64,000 bases of DNA from CAVSMC01 sp963728935 (GCA_963728935.1 CAVSMC010000001.1:4464001-4528000), one strand, 5' to 3'. Positions 36,333 through 44,956 are shown, numbered from the stretch's first letter. Numbers and translations are program-made. The notes: generated from the sequence alone by a model not told the origin.

Positions 36333-37276
36333 CTAGGCATGTATCGCGTCTGCCGTATCTTGCCGTCTGGCGTGAACCAATTTGACGGCCACCGCGCACG
36401 ATGCAAGCCGCGCTTCGGCGCTATCAGCACGGCTGGTCAGAATAATGGGGACGCGCGCCCCAACACAATTCCCGCCGCCTTGGCATTGGCGAGATATTCC
36501 AGTTGTTTGGCCAGCATGTTGCCGGACTCCAGATCCGGAACCACCAGAATATCTGCCACCCCCGCAACGGCTGACACCAATCCCTTGATGCGGGCCGCTT
36601 CCGGGTTGATCGCGGTATCGAATGCCATCGGCCCGTCCACGATTGCGCCGGTGATCTGGCCACGGTCCGCCATTTTGCATAGCGAAGCGGCGTCGATAGT
36701 GGAGAGAATCGCTCGACTGACCGTTTCCACCGCCGACAGGATGGCGACCCTGGGTTGCGGGACTCCCAGCACATGAGCGAGATCGACGGCGTTCTGTACG
36801 ATATGCAGTTTGTCGTCGAGTGTCGGATAGATGTTTATGGCGGCGTCGGTAATCAGGAGCATCTTCGGATAGGTCGATACCTCCATCAGGAATACGTGGC
36901 TGATGCGCCTCTCCGTGCGCAAACCTGTGTCAGGGTGGGTAACTTCGTGCATCAGCTCGTCGGTGTGCAGACTACCTTTCATGAGCGCTTCACACTCGCC
37001 GGATCGGCAGAGAGCTACCGCGCGCGCAGCGGACTCGTGGCTGTGAGTCGTAGCGATAACGCGGTAAGACGAAATATCGATGCCCGCATGATCCGCAACG
37101 GCTTGTAGTTTCGCGAGCGGGCCGACAAGAATCGGCTCGATCAACTGCGCTTGGGCCGCTTCCACTGCGCCACAAAGGGAGACATCGCTGCATGGATGGC
37201 AAACCGCAACGGTAACCGGCTCCAGCGAGCGCCCCAGATCGATGAGCCTTTGGAGTACCTGTGGAGTCTCATTCAT
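36333..37276 (-). pseudogene. pta: phosphate acetyltransferase with one-base frameshift near its 3' end
   Basis: Acetyl-CoA + phosphate to acetyl phosphate. The first frame (37276-36437) gives 279 residues: VAVCHPCSDVSLCGAVEAAQAQLIEPILVG, ALMKGSLHTDELMHEV, RISHVFLMEV, VPQPRVAILSAVE, GAIVDGPMAFDTAIN, and VVPDLESGNMLAKQLEYLANAKAAGIVLG. It then runs out at RASPLF. Adding one G to the GGGG run at 36458-36461 restores ARVPIILTSRADSAEARLASCAVAV and a stop at 36333. That gives 314 residues, the normal length for this short Pta/Ptb form, and brings the stop to the ackA start. The ATG overlaps the atpG stop (ATGA). The lost segment is part of the conserved C-terminal domain, so the truncated form is probably inactive unless the shift is a sequencing error. 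Confidence 0.88.
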
Positions 37277-38169
37277 CGTCGTCGCCCAGGTCCTGCCAGC
37301 GCCTCGAAGCCGGAGACGACGTCAAACAATTCCTCGTCGATACCGCTCTGGCGGAGGCGGTAGAACGTCCGTTTCAGCTCCTCCAACAGCTCATCGATAT
37401 TTTTTTCCGCGCGTTGCATCGCAGCCAGGCGGCTGGCGTTTTCGCTTGCCAGGGATTCGGCGCACGCCCTGAACAGCGAGACAAAGAGATATTCGCGTAC
37501 GAACGCCAGCAGCGTATGCTCGCCGCCGTTCATGACCTCGGGCAGATTTCCGGTCGGCCACCGGATCGCGGCCACGTCGCGTCGCCACGCATCGTCCAGC
37601 GGCAGCAGCCGCTGGCTCACGGGTGCATAGATCGCCCCGGACTCGGGACGGTTATGGAAAAGGTAAACCTGCGCGATGCCGCCCCTTTCGCGATGCTTCT
37701 CCATCTCGATCAGAATCCGCCCGACCAGCGGCGCAATCGCGCCGATGGAATTCGGCAGGATGAAGCGTTCTTTCGGCACCAGGTCGGTGTCCTCGAGGCG
37801 CGACTGAATGCGCTCGCCAACCGCCCAGACAGTCTTCCTGCCCGGAAGACTTCCCAGCACCTTCACGACAAACTCCACCATCACATCATTGAATTGGCCC
37901 ACCAGTCCCTGGTCGGAGCCGAACACGACCGCGCCAATCGGCCCCGTGTCCTCGCGCTGCGCTCGCGTCGTCGCGCCGGGCCGCTCACTCCGCCGGAAGC
38001 TCGCGGCCAGGCCCAGTTGCACCGTCCGATAATAGTCATCCAGGGAGTGCACCGCGCTCTCGTATTGCCCGATGCTCGAAGCGGCCATGGCCTTCATCGT
38101 GCGCACCACGGATTCGAGCTCTCCGGCGCCGGCGATCTTGCCGCGCAGGCTCGCTGCGGTATCGCTCAC
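37273..38169 (-). CDS. atpG: N-type ATPase gamma subunit
   Basis: A 298-residue central rotor shaft of the soluble sector. N-terminal helix LRGKIAGAGELESVVRTMKAMAASSIGQYE and C-terminal helix NASRLAAMQRAEKNIDELLEELKRTFYRLRQSGIDEELFDVVSGFEAL frame a globular part with VVFGSDQGLVGQFND. It is divergent from housekeeping gamma, as expected for N-ATPases. The GTG start overlaps the atpA stop (GTGA), and its stop overlaps the pta start (ATGA). Tight coupling on both sides is good evidence for one transcript. Confidence 0.9.
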   Translation of the reverse strand: MSDTAASLRGKIAGAGELESVVRTMKAMAASSIGQYESAVHSLDDYYRTVQLGLAASFRRSERPGATTRAQREDTGPIGAVVFGSDQGLVGQFNDVMVEFVVKVLGSLPGRKTVWAVGERIQSRLEDTDLVPKERFILPNSIGAIAPLVGRILIEMEKHRERGGIAQVYLFHNRPESGAIYAPVSQRLLPLDDAWRRDVAAIRWPTGNLPEVMNGGEHTLLAFVREYLFVSLFRACAESLASENASRLAAMQRAEKNIDELLEELKRTFYRLRQSGIDEELFDVVSGFEALAGPGRRR

Positions 38170-39719
38170 CGCTTTTTCCCGGGTTGCTGCTGCGGCTGAA
38201 AGCGCGCGAGCGCATCGCGGGCGAGCCGGATGATCGTCGCCCGATCTTCGTCGCTCCATTTCTCGGCGGCATCGAATCGTGCGAGAACCTCGGCCGGAAT
38301 GTCCGTCGCCGCCTCGCGCAGAGCGCGTTCGGCATCCGTCATCCGATCAAGCGCAATGCCGTCGAAGAATTCCGCGGTCAACCCCACCAGCACGGCGACT
38401 TGCGCGGCCACCGACACCGGCGCGAATTCCGGTTGCTTGAGGCAGGCACGGATTCGGCGCCCATGCTCGATAATCTTGCGCGTGTTTTCATCCAGGCGGG
38501 CGCCGAAGCGGGCGAAGGTCTCGAGTTCCTCGAACTGCGCATAGGAGAGCTTGAGGTCGCCCGCAACCGCGCGGTAGGCCGCCCGCTGCGCCTTGCCGCC
38601 GACGCGCGACACGGATTTGCCGACATCGACCGCGGGCAGCACACCCAACTCGAAGAGCGACGGCGAGAGGTAGATCTGCCCGTCCGTGATGGAAATCAGG
38701 TTGGTCGGAATGTAGGCGGAAATGTCCTGCGCTTCGGTCTCGATGATCGGCAGCGCGGTCAGCGATCCGCCGCCGAGCTCCGGCCGCAGGTGGGTCGCGC
38801 GCTCGAGCAGCCGCGCATGGATGTAGAAGATGTCGCCGGGAAAGGCTTCCCGCCCGGGCGGTCGGCGCAGCAGCAGGGACAGCTCGCGATAGGCGCGCGC
38901 ATGATGCGTGAGGTCGTCGTACACGACCAGCACGTCGCGGCCCCGCTCCACGAAATGCTCCGCGATGCTGGTCGCGGCGTATGGCGCGATGTAGGCGAGG
39001 CCCGGCGGATCGTTGCCTTCGGTCACGACCACGATGGTGTAATCCATGGCACCTCTTTCGCGCAGCGCGGCAACCACCTTGGCCACGCCGGACGCGCGCT
39101 GACCGATGGCGCAATAGACGCACAACACATTCTGGTCGCGTTGATTGAGAATCGTGTCGAGCGCGATCGCCGTCTTGCCGGTCTGCCGGTCGCCGACGAT
39201 CAGCTCGCGCTGGCCGCGCCCGATGGGGATGAGCGCATCGATGACCTTGATGCCGGTTTGCAGCGGTACGGTGACGGGCGCGCGATCCATGATGTGGGGG
39301 GCCGTGCGTTCGATGGGCAGGCGCGCGCTGGAAGACACCACACCATTGCCGTCCAGAGCCCGGCCCAATGGATTGACGATGCGTCCAATCAATCCGTCTC
39401 CCACCGGCACGTCCATCACGTGGCCCCGGCGTTCGACTTCATCGCCCGCATGCAACTGCCAGTAGTCGCCAAGCAGAACGACGCCGATTTCGTCTTCATC
39501 GACGTTGAATGCGATGCCATACAAATCGCCGCGAAACTTCAGCACCTCCTCGAAACCCACACCGGGGAGGCCGGAGACCTTTGCGATGCCTGTCGCGATG
39601 CTGGTGATCGTGCCTACTTCGCGTGGCGCGAGTTGCGCCGCAAAGGCCTCCCGCGCCTGGCGCATTCCCGCGAATGCGCTGTCAAACACGCGCTGCAGGC
39701 TATCGGGTTCCGTGTTCAT
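38166..39719 (-). CDS. atpA: N-type ATPase alpha subunit
   Basis: A 517-residue non-catalytic/regulatory nucleotide-binding subunit. Walker A GDRQTGKTAIALDTI, PDALIPIGRGQRELI-like IDALIPIGRGQRELIVG, Walker B-type VLVVYDDLTHHARAYRELSLLLRRPPGREAFPGDIFYIHARLLERA, and the arginine finger region SVSRVGGKAQ. N-terminal beta barrel GTITSIATGIAKVSGLPGVGFEEVLKF. Start ATG overlaps the atpF stop. Slightly shorter C-terminus than housekeeping alpha, with a basic end FQPQQQPGKKR. Confidence 0.95.
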   Translation of the reverse strand: MNTEPDSLQRVFDSAFAGMRQAREAFAAQLAPREVGTITSIATGIAKVSGLPGVGFEEVLKFRGDLYGIAFNVDEDEIGVVLLGDYWQLHAGDEVERRGHVMDVPVGDGLIGRIVNPLGRALDGNGVVSSSARLPIERTAPHIMDRAPVTVPLQTGIKVIDALIPIGRGQRELIVGDRQTGKTAIALDTILNQRDQNVLCVYCAIGQRASGVAKVVAALRERGAMDYTIVVVTEGNDPPGLAYIAPYAATSIAEHFVERGRDVLVVYDDLTHHARAYRELSLLLRRPPGREAFPGDIFYIHARLLERATHLRPELGGGSLTALPIIETEAQDISAYIPTNLISITDGQIYLSPSLFELGVLPAVDVGKSVSRVGGKAQRAAYRAVAGDLKLSYAQFEELETFARFGARLDENTRKIIEHGRRIRACLKQPEFAPVSVAAQVAVLVGLTAEFFDGIALDRMTDAERALREAATDIPAEVLARFDAAEKWSDEDRATIIRLARDALARFQPQQQPGKKR

Positions 39720-40537
39720 TGGCGCTTTCGTTCGGGCGTAAGTTCTTCAGGCTTCGGCTCGGCCTTGGCTTCAGCCTTGTCCTTCTCTTTCAGAAGCTCG
39801 TCGACACCCCTTTCCAGCGACGCGAGGTAATCCGCGATGCTCCACGCCACCTTCTTTCCATTCGTCGTGAGTTCGATCCCGCTGATCAAGTCAGGCGCGG
39901 TCTCGAACCGGACGCGGATTTCAGCCGAGAAGGTTTCGTTGAGCGCATTCTGTATCGCCGCGCGTTGCTCCGCAGGCAGGTCAAACGCGCTGCGCACGAG
40001 CGCGGGGGTAGACGCTGCCTTGAGGGTCTCGCCGAGGCTTTCTTTCGCCTTGCCGTCCATCTCGCGCAGGCGGCGAGTGAACACCTCGCCAAGACGTTCT
40101 TCCAGACTCGTCGTGGCGAGATCGGTCAGTGCCTTTCGCGCGATGGCAAAGACTTCCTGTCGGGCCCGTCGACCAATCTCCTGATCCAGTTTGCGGGCTT
40201 CGCTTCTCAGGGTTTCCTGTCGCTTGGCACTCAGCGCATCGGCGGCCTTGCGCGCTTCGTCGAGGAGCCGTTGACGTTCGGCCTTCACTTCGTCTGTCGC
40301 CTTGCTCAGGAGCGCGGCGCGCTGCTGGTCGAACTCCTCGTTCTTGCGCTGGAACTCGTCGCGCTCCTTTTTAGCTTCGAAATTTTTCGCGTTGGCGTCC
40401 GCGAGCTCTGCGGCGATCCGTTTCTCCCGCGCTTCGATGGCGTCGAGAATCGGCCGGTAAAGGAAGCGCTTCAACAACCACACAAGAATGAGGAAGTTGA
40501 CGACTTGCGCAAGGACGGTGAACCAGTCGATCAGCAT
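39716..40537 (-). CDS. atpF: N-type ATPase b subunit with delta-like C-terminal domain
   Basis: A 273-residue peripheral stalk protein. Residues 1-24 are the membrane anchor (IDWFTVLAQVVNFLILVWLLKRFLY). Residues about 25-160 form a long charged coiled coil (EAREKRIAAELADANAKNFEAKKERDEFQRKNEEF...). Residues about 175-260 (ALVRSAFDLPAEQRAAIQNALNETFSAEIRVRFETAPDLISGIELTTNGKKVAWSIADYLASLE) match the membrane-proximal part of delta/OSCP. This explains the absence of a separate atpH: b and delta functions are joined. A charged Lys/Glu/Pro tail follows. It overlaps atpA by four bases and follows atpE by three. Confidence 0.92.
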   Translation of the reverse strand: MLIDWFTVLAQVVNFLILVWLLKRFLYRPILDAIEAREKRIAAELADANAKNFEAKKERDEFQRKNEEFDQQRAALLSKATDEVKAERQRLLDEARKAADALSAKRQETLRSEARKLDQEIGRRARQEVFAIARKALTDLATTSLEERLGEVFTRRLREMDGKAKESLGETLKAASTPALVRSAFDLPAEQRAAIQNALNETFSAEIRVRFETAPDLISGIELTTNGKKVAWSIADYLASLERGVDELLKEKDKAEAKAEPKPEELTPERKRQ

Positions 40538-40540
40538 GAC

Positions 40541-40822
40541 TCACTTTGCCGCCGCTTGGGCAATGACGTGGTTCCAGAACGGGTTGGCGAAAATGAGAAT
40601 CATCGAGACCACGAAACAGTAGATCGCGATGGACTCGATCATTGCCAGGCCCACGAACAGCGTGCGCGTGATCGTCGCCGCGGCATCGGGCTGCTGCGCG
40701 AGCGAGCTCAAGGCCGTGGCAACGGCACGCCCTTCACCGAGCGCAGGTCCGATGCTCCCCAGGGCGATCGTCAGGCCGGCGGTGACGATTGAAGCGATTG
40801 CGATGAGCGTCATGCTGTCCAT
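40541..40822 (-). CDS. atpE: N-type ATPase c subunit (rotor ring)
   Basis: A 93-residue hairpin of two membrane helices. Helix 1: TAGLTIALGSIGPALGEGRAVATAL with E30. Loop AQQPDAA. Helix 2: RTLFVGLAMIESIAIYCFVVSMILIF with E63, S64 and Y68. E-S-x3-Y is the ligand set of Na+-binding c rings, and E30 is the extra carboxylate found in N-ATPases. From memory, a Burkholderia pseudomallei N-ATPase c ring was reported as proton-specific, so the ion cannot be called from these residues alone. AAGGACG precedes the ATG. Confidence 0.93.
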   Translation of the reverse strand: MDSMTLIAIASIVTAGLTIALGSIGPALGEGRAVATALSSLAQQPDAAATITRTLFVGLAMIESIAIYCFVVSMILIFANPFWNHVIAQAAAK

Positions 40823-40853
40823 GGTGCGTCCTTGCGTGATTGACGTGCTTTTC

Positions 40854-41543
40854 TCAGACCTCGGGCCTCGGTTGCGGCTCGCCGACCTGCGTGGCGGCCG
40901 TGATGTAGACCGTGGCGAGGATACTGAAGATGTAAGCCTGCACCATGCCGGTCAGCAATCCGAGCGCACTCATGGCGATCGGGAAGACGAAGGGCGTGAT
41001 GGTCAGCAGGATGGCGAGAATCATCGTCCCGCTCATCATGTTGCCGAACAGGCGCACGGCCAGGGCCAGTGTGCGGGAGAGCTCGCTGATGATGTTGAAC
41101 GGCAGCATGATGAACGTCGGCTTCAAGTAGGCCCTGAGATATCCGCCCAGCCCGCGATCCTCGATTCCGAACAGCGGCACGGCCACGAACACACAGATCG
41201 CCAGCGCCGCGGTCGTCGAGAGCGAACCGGTCGGCGGCTCATAGCCGGGAACGATGGTGAAGAGGCTCGCCGTTGCGATGAACAGAAACAACGTCCCCAG
41301 AAAGCCGAGATACTTCTCCGACTGCCGCAGACCGACCTCCGCGATCTGCTTGTTGATGGCGGTGACGACGATTTCCAGCAGGTTTTGCCAGCGGGAACGT
41401 TGCAGGCCCGTGGACAGCTTGCGCGTGACGGCTCTCGATCCGACCGCCAGCACGAGCATCAATCCCCACGTGAAAGCGATCGTGGCGTTGAGCTTGAGAA
41501 ATCCGTACTGCCAGAAGACGATGTCGTCGGGGCTAAGGCGCAT
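40854..41543 (-). CDS. atpB: N-type ATPase a subunit
   Basis: A 229-residue membrane stator with five or six helices. The essential Arg is in the helix ELSRTLALAVRLFGNMMSGTMILAILL. Also SEKYLGFLGTLFLFIATASLFTIVPGYEPPTGSLSTTAALAICVFVAV and the final helix AYIFSILATVYITAATQVG. It provides half-channels for ions next to the c ring. Shorter N-terminus than housekeeping a, as in other N-ATPases. It overlaps the atpR stop by 11 bases. Confidence 0.94.
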   Translation of the reverse strand: MRLSPDDIVFWQYGFLKLNATIAFTWGLMLVLAVGSRAVTRKLSTGLQRSRWQNLLEIVVTAINKQIAEVGLRQSEKYLGFLGTLFLFIATASLFTIVPGYEPPTGSLSTTAALAICVFVAVPLFGIEDRGLGGYLRAYLKPTFIMLPFNIISELSRTLALAVRLFGNMMSGTMILAILLTITPFVFPIAMSALGLLTGMVQAYIFSILATVYITAATQVGEPQPRPEV

Positions 41544-41850
41544 GACCGGCGTTGCGTGCCAATGGGTCCGGCTGTTTCGCTACCCGGGCGAGCCGCGTCG
41601 CGACGACGCGCACGATGATGAACCCGGTGAGGCCCGCCAGCAGCCTTTTCCAATCGCCTCCCAGGACAAAATAGAACCCCGCCAGAACAATGCACGTCCG
41701 CAGCAGCATGCTGGCGAAAAACCAGAGCGCCACCCGTTCGGACGACACGCCCCGACGGACTGTCCACCAGAGACCGACGAAGAAAAACGTTCCGAGCAAG
41801 ACGCCCGCTACCAAAGCGGACGCCAGGCTCAACGGCTCATTCATCGTCAT
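41533..41850 (-). CDS. atpR: N-ATPase-specific membrane subunit AtpR
   Basis: A 105-residue protein with three hydrophobic helices (LASALVAGVLLGTFFFVGLWWTVRRG, VALWFFASMLLRTCIVLAGFYFVL, LLAGLTGFIIVRVVATRLARV). This size, topology and location between atpQ and atpB are the hallmark of N-ATPase operons. In that family the Arg residues in the helices are proposed to interact with the extra carboxylate of the c ring. Overlaps atpQ by 14 bases. Confidence 0.88.
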   Translation of the reverse strand: MTMNEPLSLASALVAGVLLGTFFFVGLWWTVRRGVSSERVALWFFASMLLRTCIVLAGFYFVLGGDWKRLLAGLTGFIIVRVVATRLARVAKQPDPLARNAGHAP

Positions 41851-42175
41851 TCTCCTCCTGCTCGCGTATTTCCCTGCCTTCCTTGGCCACCCAATGCCAC
41901 GCGTTGAAGCAGCCCAGGCCCAAGCCGATGGCGAGCAGCGTGAGGGTCCAGGAATGTCCCCCTGGATAGCGCTTGTCCAGCCAGAGTCCGAGCGCCGCGC
42001 CGAGCAGCGTCGGCACCGCCACCGACCAGCCGACCAGTCCCATCATGCCCAGGCCTGACCAGACGGTCTGCGTCACATGACGTTGCGCCTTGAGCTTGCG
42101 CGCCGCCTTCTCGCCCACCTGATCGCTGAATTGGGTCCCGCTCGCCTCGGATTTCGCTTCCGGACCTTCACTCAC
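41837..42175 (-). CDS. atpQ: N-ATPase-specific membrane subunit AtpQ (AtpI-related)
   Basis: A 112-residue protein: charged cytosolic N-terminus (about 35 residues) and two membrane helices (VWSGLGMMGLVGWSVAVPTLLGAALGLWLDKRYPGGHSWTLTLLAIGLGLGCFNAWHWV) in the ATPase gene 1/AtpI pattern, ending in an acidic tail. Likely helps c-ring assembly. Starts at GTG overlapping the atpC stop by eight bases. Confidence 0.88.
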   Translation of the reverse strand: MSEGPEAKSEASGTQFSDQVGEKAARKLKAQRHVTQTVWSGLGMMGLVGWSVAVPTLLGAALGLWLDKRYPGGHSWTLTLLAIGLGLGCFNAWHWVAKEGREIREQEENDDE

Positions 42176-42557
42176 GATGAAACTCCGCGAAGCGTCGAAT
42201 GAGTCCGCTCTCCAGTTTCGCCAGCACGGAACGCAGGCTCTTCTCCTGCTCGTCCAGATTCAGGAATTCCCGCTCTACCGCCTCGCGCAGCTTGCCGAGG
42301 TTCATCCCCCCGATCGCGTTGCGCACGGAGACCAGTACATCGGCGCCGGTCTTGACCAGGACGCCTTCGTCGACGGCCACGAAAACCTCACCTTCCGCTT
42401 CGGTCTCGAAGACCAGGATCCCCGGCGCGAGCGCCGCCGCGCAGTCAAGCCGATGGGGCAAGATTCCGAACGATCCTTCGCGAGTCCCCGCGACGATGCG
42501 CGCTACACCGGTCTTCTCGGCGAAGACCTTGAAGGGCAGGAGAATCCTAAGGTTCAT
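42168..42557 (-). CDS. atpC: N-type ATPase epsilon subunit
   Basis: A 129-residue rotor subunit. The N-terminal beta sandwich carries MNLRILLPFKVFAEKTGVARIVAGTREGSFGILPHRLDCAAALAPGILVFETEAEGEVFVAVDEGVLVKTGADVLVSVRNAI. The C-terminal helical part is EREFLNLDEQEKSLRSVLAKLESGLIRRFAEF. The start at MNLRILL overlaps the atpD stop by 11 bases; longer forms with MQPAC are unlikely. AtpC links gamma and the c ring. Confidence 0.93.
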   Translation of the reverse strand: MNLRILLPFKVFAEKTGVARIVAGTREGSFGILPHRLDCAAALAPGILVFETEAEGEVFVAVDEGVLVKTGADVLVSVRNAIGGMNLGKLREAVEREFLNLDEQEKSLRSVLAKLESGLIRRFAEFHRE

Positions 42558-44031
42558 GCATGCTGGCTGCATGTTCCACTTCCGCTCGAGGTTTCAGCTC
42601 GGGTTTGGCCTTCGCCTTCGCTTCGCTAATTGTCCCAATCATGTAAAGCGCGCTCTCCGGAACGTCCTTGAACTCGTCGCGCAAGATGCGCTCGCAGCCG
42701 TCCAGCGCGTCCTCGAGGCTGACGAGCTTGCCTTTGAGGCCGGTAAACTGCTCGGTCGTAAAAAACGGCTGGGTGAGAAAACGCTCCAGCCGGCGGGCGC
42801 GAGCGACCACATTGCGGTCCTCCGGCGAAAGCTGCTCAAGCCCGAGCATGGCAATGATGTCCTTGAGTTCCGCGTATTGCGCGAATGTCCGCCGGATTTC
42901 CTGCGCCAAGCCGTAGTGCCGTTCGCCGACGATGCCCGGCGTCGCCATTTTGGAGCTCGATTGCAGCGGGTCGATGGCCGGGTAAAGCCCCTCGCTCGCC
43001 CGTTTGCGCGACAGCACGATGGACGCGGAAAGATGCGAGAAAGTGTGCACCGCCGCCGGATCGGTGAAATCGTCCGCCGGCACATACACCGCCTGGATCG
43101 AGGTAATGGCGCCGGTGTCGGTATTGGCGATGCGCTCTTCCAATTGCGCGAGCTCGGTGCCCATGGTCGGCTGATAGCCCAGGCGCGACGGCATCTGCCC
43201 CATCAAGCCGGACACCTCCATGCCGGCCTGGATAAAGCGAAAGATATTGTCGACGAGCAACAGCACATCGCGATGCTCGTCGTCGCGAAAATACTCGGCC
43301 ATCGTCAGTGCCGCATGGCCGACGCGGAAACGGGCGCCTGGGGGTTCGTTCATCTGGCCGAACACCATCACCATGTTGCGCAGCACGCCCGCTGCAGTCA
43401 TGTCGCGATAGAGCTCTTCCCCTTCGCGGCAGCGCTCTCCGATGCCGCAAAATATGCTCACGCCTTCGTGCTGGCCGACGACGTTGTGAATCATCTCAGT
43501 GAGCAACACCGTCTTGCCCACGCCCGCCCCGCCGAACAAGCCCGCTTTGCCGCCGCGCTCCAGGGGCATCAGCACATCGATGATCTTGATGCCCGTCTCG
43601 AAGAGCTCGGACTTCGTGGAACGCCGTGCCAAGGGCGGTGGAGCCCGATGGACGGAGCGCCATTGGACATCCGACGGCGCCGGTCGGCGGTCGATGACGT
43701 TTCCGAAGACGTCGAACATGCGCGAAAGAACGTCCTTGCCGACCGGCGCTTGCAACGGCCCGCCGGTGTCTTCCACCACCATGCCGCGCGCAAGGCCTTG
43801 CGTGGGGGTCAGCGCAATCCCGCGCACGCGATGGGCATCCAGTTGCGCCAGCACTTCGATGACGATCTGCTTTTCCGCTCCCGCGCGCAGCACCGAATAG
43901 ATGGGCGGCAAGCATCGGTCAAACCGCGCATCGACGACGCTGCCGCGCACCGAAACGATCATGCCCGAATTCGCCGGCATGCGTTCGCCGCCAGGCAGCG
44001 CCGCTCGCCCATCTTCGCAAGGGGTCCTCAT
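42547..44031 (-). CDS. atpD: N-type ATPase beta subunit (catalytic)
   Basis: A 494-residue catalytic subunit. Walker A GGAGVGKTVLLTEMIHN, GIGERCREGEELYRDM, Walker B VLLLVDNIFRFIQAGMEVSGLMGQMPSRLGYQPTMGTELAQLEERI, TSIQAVYVPADDFTDPAAVHTFSHLSASIVLSR and the FTGLKGKLVSLEDAL C-terminal block are present. The N- and C-terminal extensions (MRTPCEDGRAALPGGER, Lys/Pro-rich tail) differ from housekeeping beta. First structural gene of the ATPase block, 22 bases after the SpoIIAA-like gene. Confidence 0.95.
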   Translation of the reverse strand: MRTPCEDGRAALPGGERMPANSGMIVSVRGSVVDARFDRCLPPIYSVLRAGAEKQIVIEVLAQLDAHRVRGIALTPTQGLARGMVVEDTGGPLQAPVGKDVLSRMFDVFGNVIDRRPAPSDVQWRSVHRAPPPLARRSTKSELFETGIKIIDVLMPLERGGKAGLFGGAGVGKTVLLTEMIHNVVGQHEGVSIFCGIGERCREGEELYRDMTAAGVLRNMVMVFGQMNEPPGARFRVGHAALTMAEYFRDDEHRDVLLLVDNIFRFIQAGMEVSGLMGQMPSRLGYQPTMGTELAQLEERIANTDTGAITSIQAVYVPADDFTDPAAVHTFSHLSASIVLSRKRASEGLYPAIDPLQSSSKMATPGIVGERHYGLAQEIRRTFAQYAELKDIIAMLGLEQLSPEDRNVVARARRLERFLTQPFFTTEQFTGLKGKLVSLEDALDGCERILRDEFKDVPESALYMIGTISEAKAKAKPELKPRAEVEHAASMHEP

Positions 44032-44053
44032 TTAGGAGTCACCGCGGAAGCTG

Positions 44054-44416
44054 CTAAGCCTCGCCCAGCCACTTGCGCGCCTCGGCGGCGTCGGCGCGAT
44101 CGAAGTATCGGATCGACGCCTTTGTGAACGGCTTGCAGAACGTCGCCATGCCGTGCTGCCACCTTCGTTCCCCGACCATCGCAAGTCTCTCGATGTCGGC
44201 AAAGTGCTTAATGGCGAACTTGGTGTCCTCCCAAAGCGCGCCGGCTTCCCAACCGTCGAAGCCAATCATGTCGAACAACACGCACAACTTTCCCTGCTGG
44301 CGGACGAGTCGCTCGAATTCAGGCACAAAGTGCTCGTAATCCGCTCTTTCCAACTTGCCGCTGAGGTGAATGGCGAGCACCTGGCCGCCGCTTTCCTCAT
44401 TAAGTTGAATGGGCAT
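44054..44416 (-). CDS. SpoIIAA-like (STAS superfamily) protein
   Basis: A 120-residue cytosolic protein with the SpoIIAA-like fold: VLAIHLSGKLERADYEHFVPEFERLVRQQGKLCVLFDMIGFDGWEAGALWEDTKFAIKHFADIERLAMVGERRWQHGMATFCKPF, ending TKASIRYFDRADAAEARKWLGE. These stand-alone proteins are thought to bind lipids or partner proteins; function unsettled. It lies 22 bases upstream of atpD and is probably the first gene of the operon. A regulatory or assembly link to the ATPase is possible but unproven. Confidence 0.87.
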   Translation of the reverse strand: MPIQLNEESGGQVLAIHLSGKLERADYEHFVPEFERLVRQQGKLCVLFDMIGFDGWEAGALWEDTKFAIKHFADIERLAMVGERRWQHGMATFCKPFTKASIRYFDRADAAEARKWLGEA

Positions 44417-44574
44417 TTTGGACTTTTCAATTCGAGTCAGGTTGGGACCATCCCGCGCACGTGAAACGCATCGCGCCGCGCCGGAACCTCAGCGCCTTGA
44501 AGGTGCCCAGGTCGTTGTAGTCTCCGTTCACATACCCAAAACAGAGAGAGCAGATGGCGGAGGGAACGCTCATA

Positions 44575-44790
44575 CGAGCGCCAATCGCACAACCGCGACA
44601 ATGACGCCAGGCTCACTCGCGTCGCTGCATCGATGCGCTGCGGCCTGACTCCTCGCTCCTTGGATAGCCCGAGCTGACGACGCAGCACCAAAGTCTCGGC
44701 TTCGAGCGACCGCCGGGGCCGGATCGACAGGACGACCAAACCCACAGCGTCGGCGAGCAACTGCAGAACAATCCGGGCGAAGGCAATCAC
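44575..44790 (-). pseudogene. transposase (integrase-core type) N-terminal fragment
   Basis: About 72 codons match the opening of a family of Burkholderiales integrase-core transposases: MIAFARIVLQLLADAVGLVVL, then RRSLEAETLVLRRQL, KERGVRPQRIDAATRVSLA and LSRLCDWR. After that the frame diverges and stops at 44437, so the catalytic DDE domain is missing. The rest of 44417-44956 holds nothing recognisable. It marks an old insertion just upstream of the ATPase operon. Confidence 0.68.
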
Positions 44791-44956
44791 GCCCCATCAT
44801 GCCACGGACGAGCGTGCACTCGTCAAGCCACAACCCCCGATCCAATTGTTGTCGTCGCAGCGATCTCGTAGCACGCGACGCCATGCGGCAGTGGCACCGC
44901 AACGCGGCGCTCTCCATCGGCTCTCGTGTAGATGAGCTCAAGACGGCAATGATCCG

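Noticed and set aside
38184..39830. Plus-strand open frame of about 548 codons
   Set aside because: Exactly antisense to atpA, whose catalytic motifs are unmistakable.
42199..44127. Plus-strand open frame of about 642 codons
   Set aside because: Antisense shadow of atpC and atpD; no family resemblance.
44417..44574. Possible continuation of the transposase fragment
   Set aside because: The reading after CDWR no longer resembles the family and ends quickly; it was left out of the remnant.
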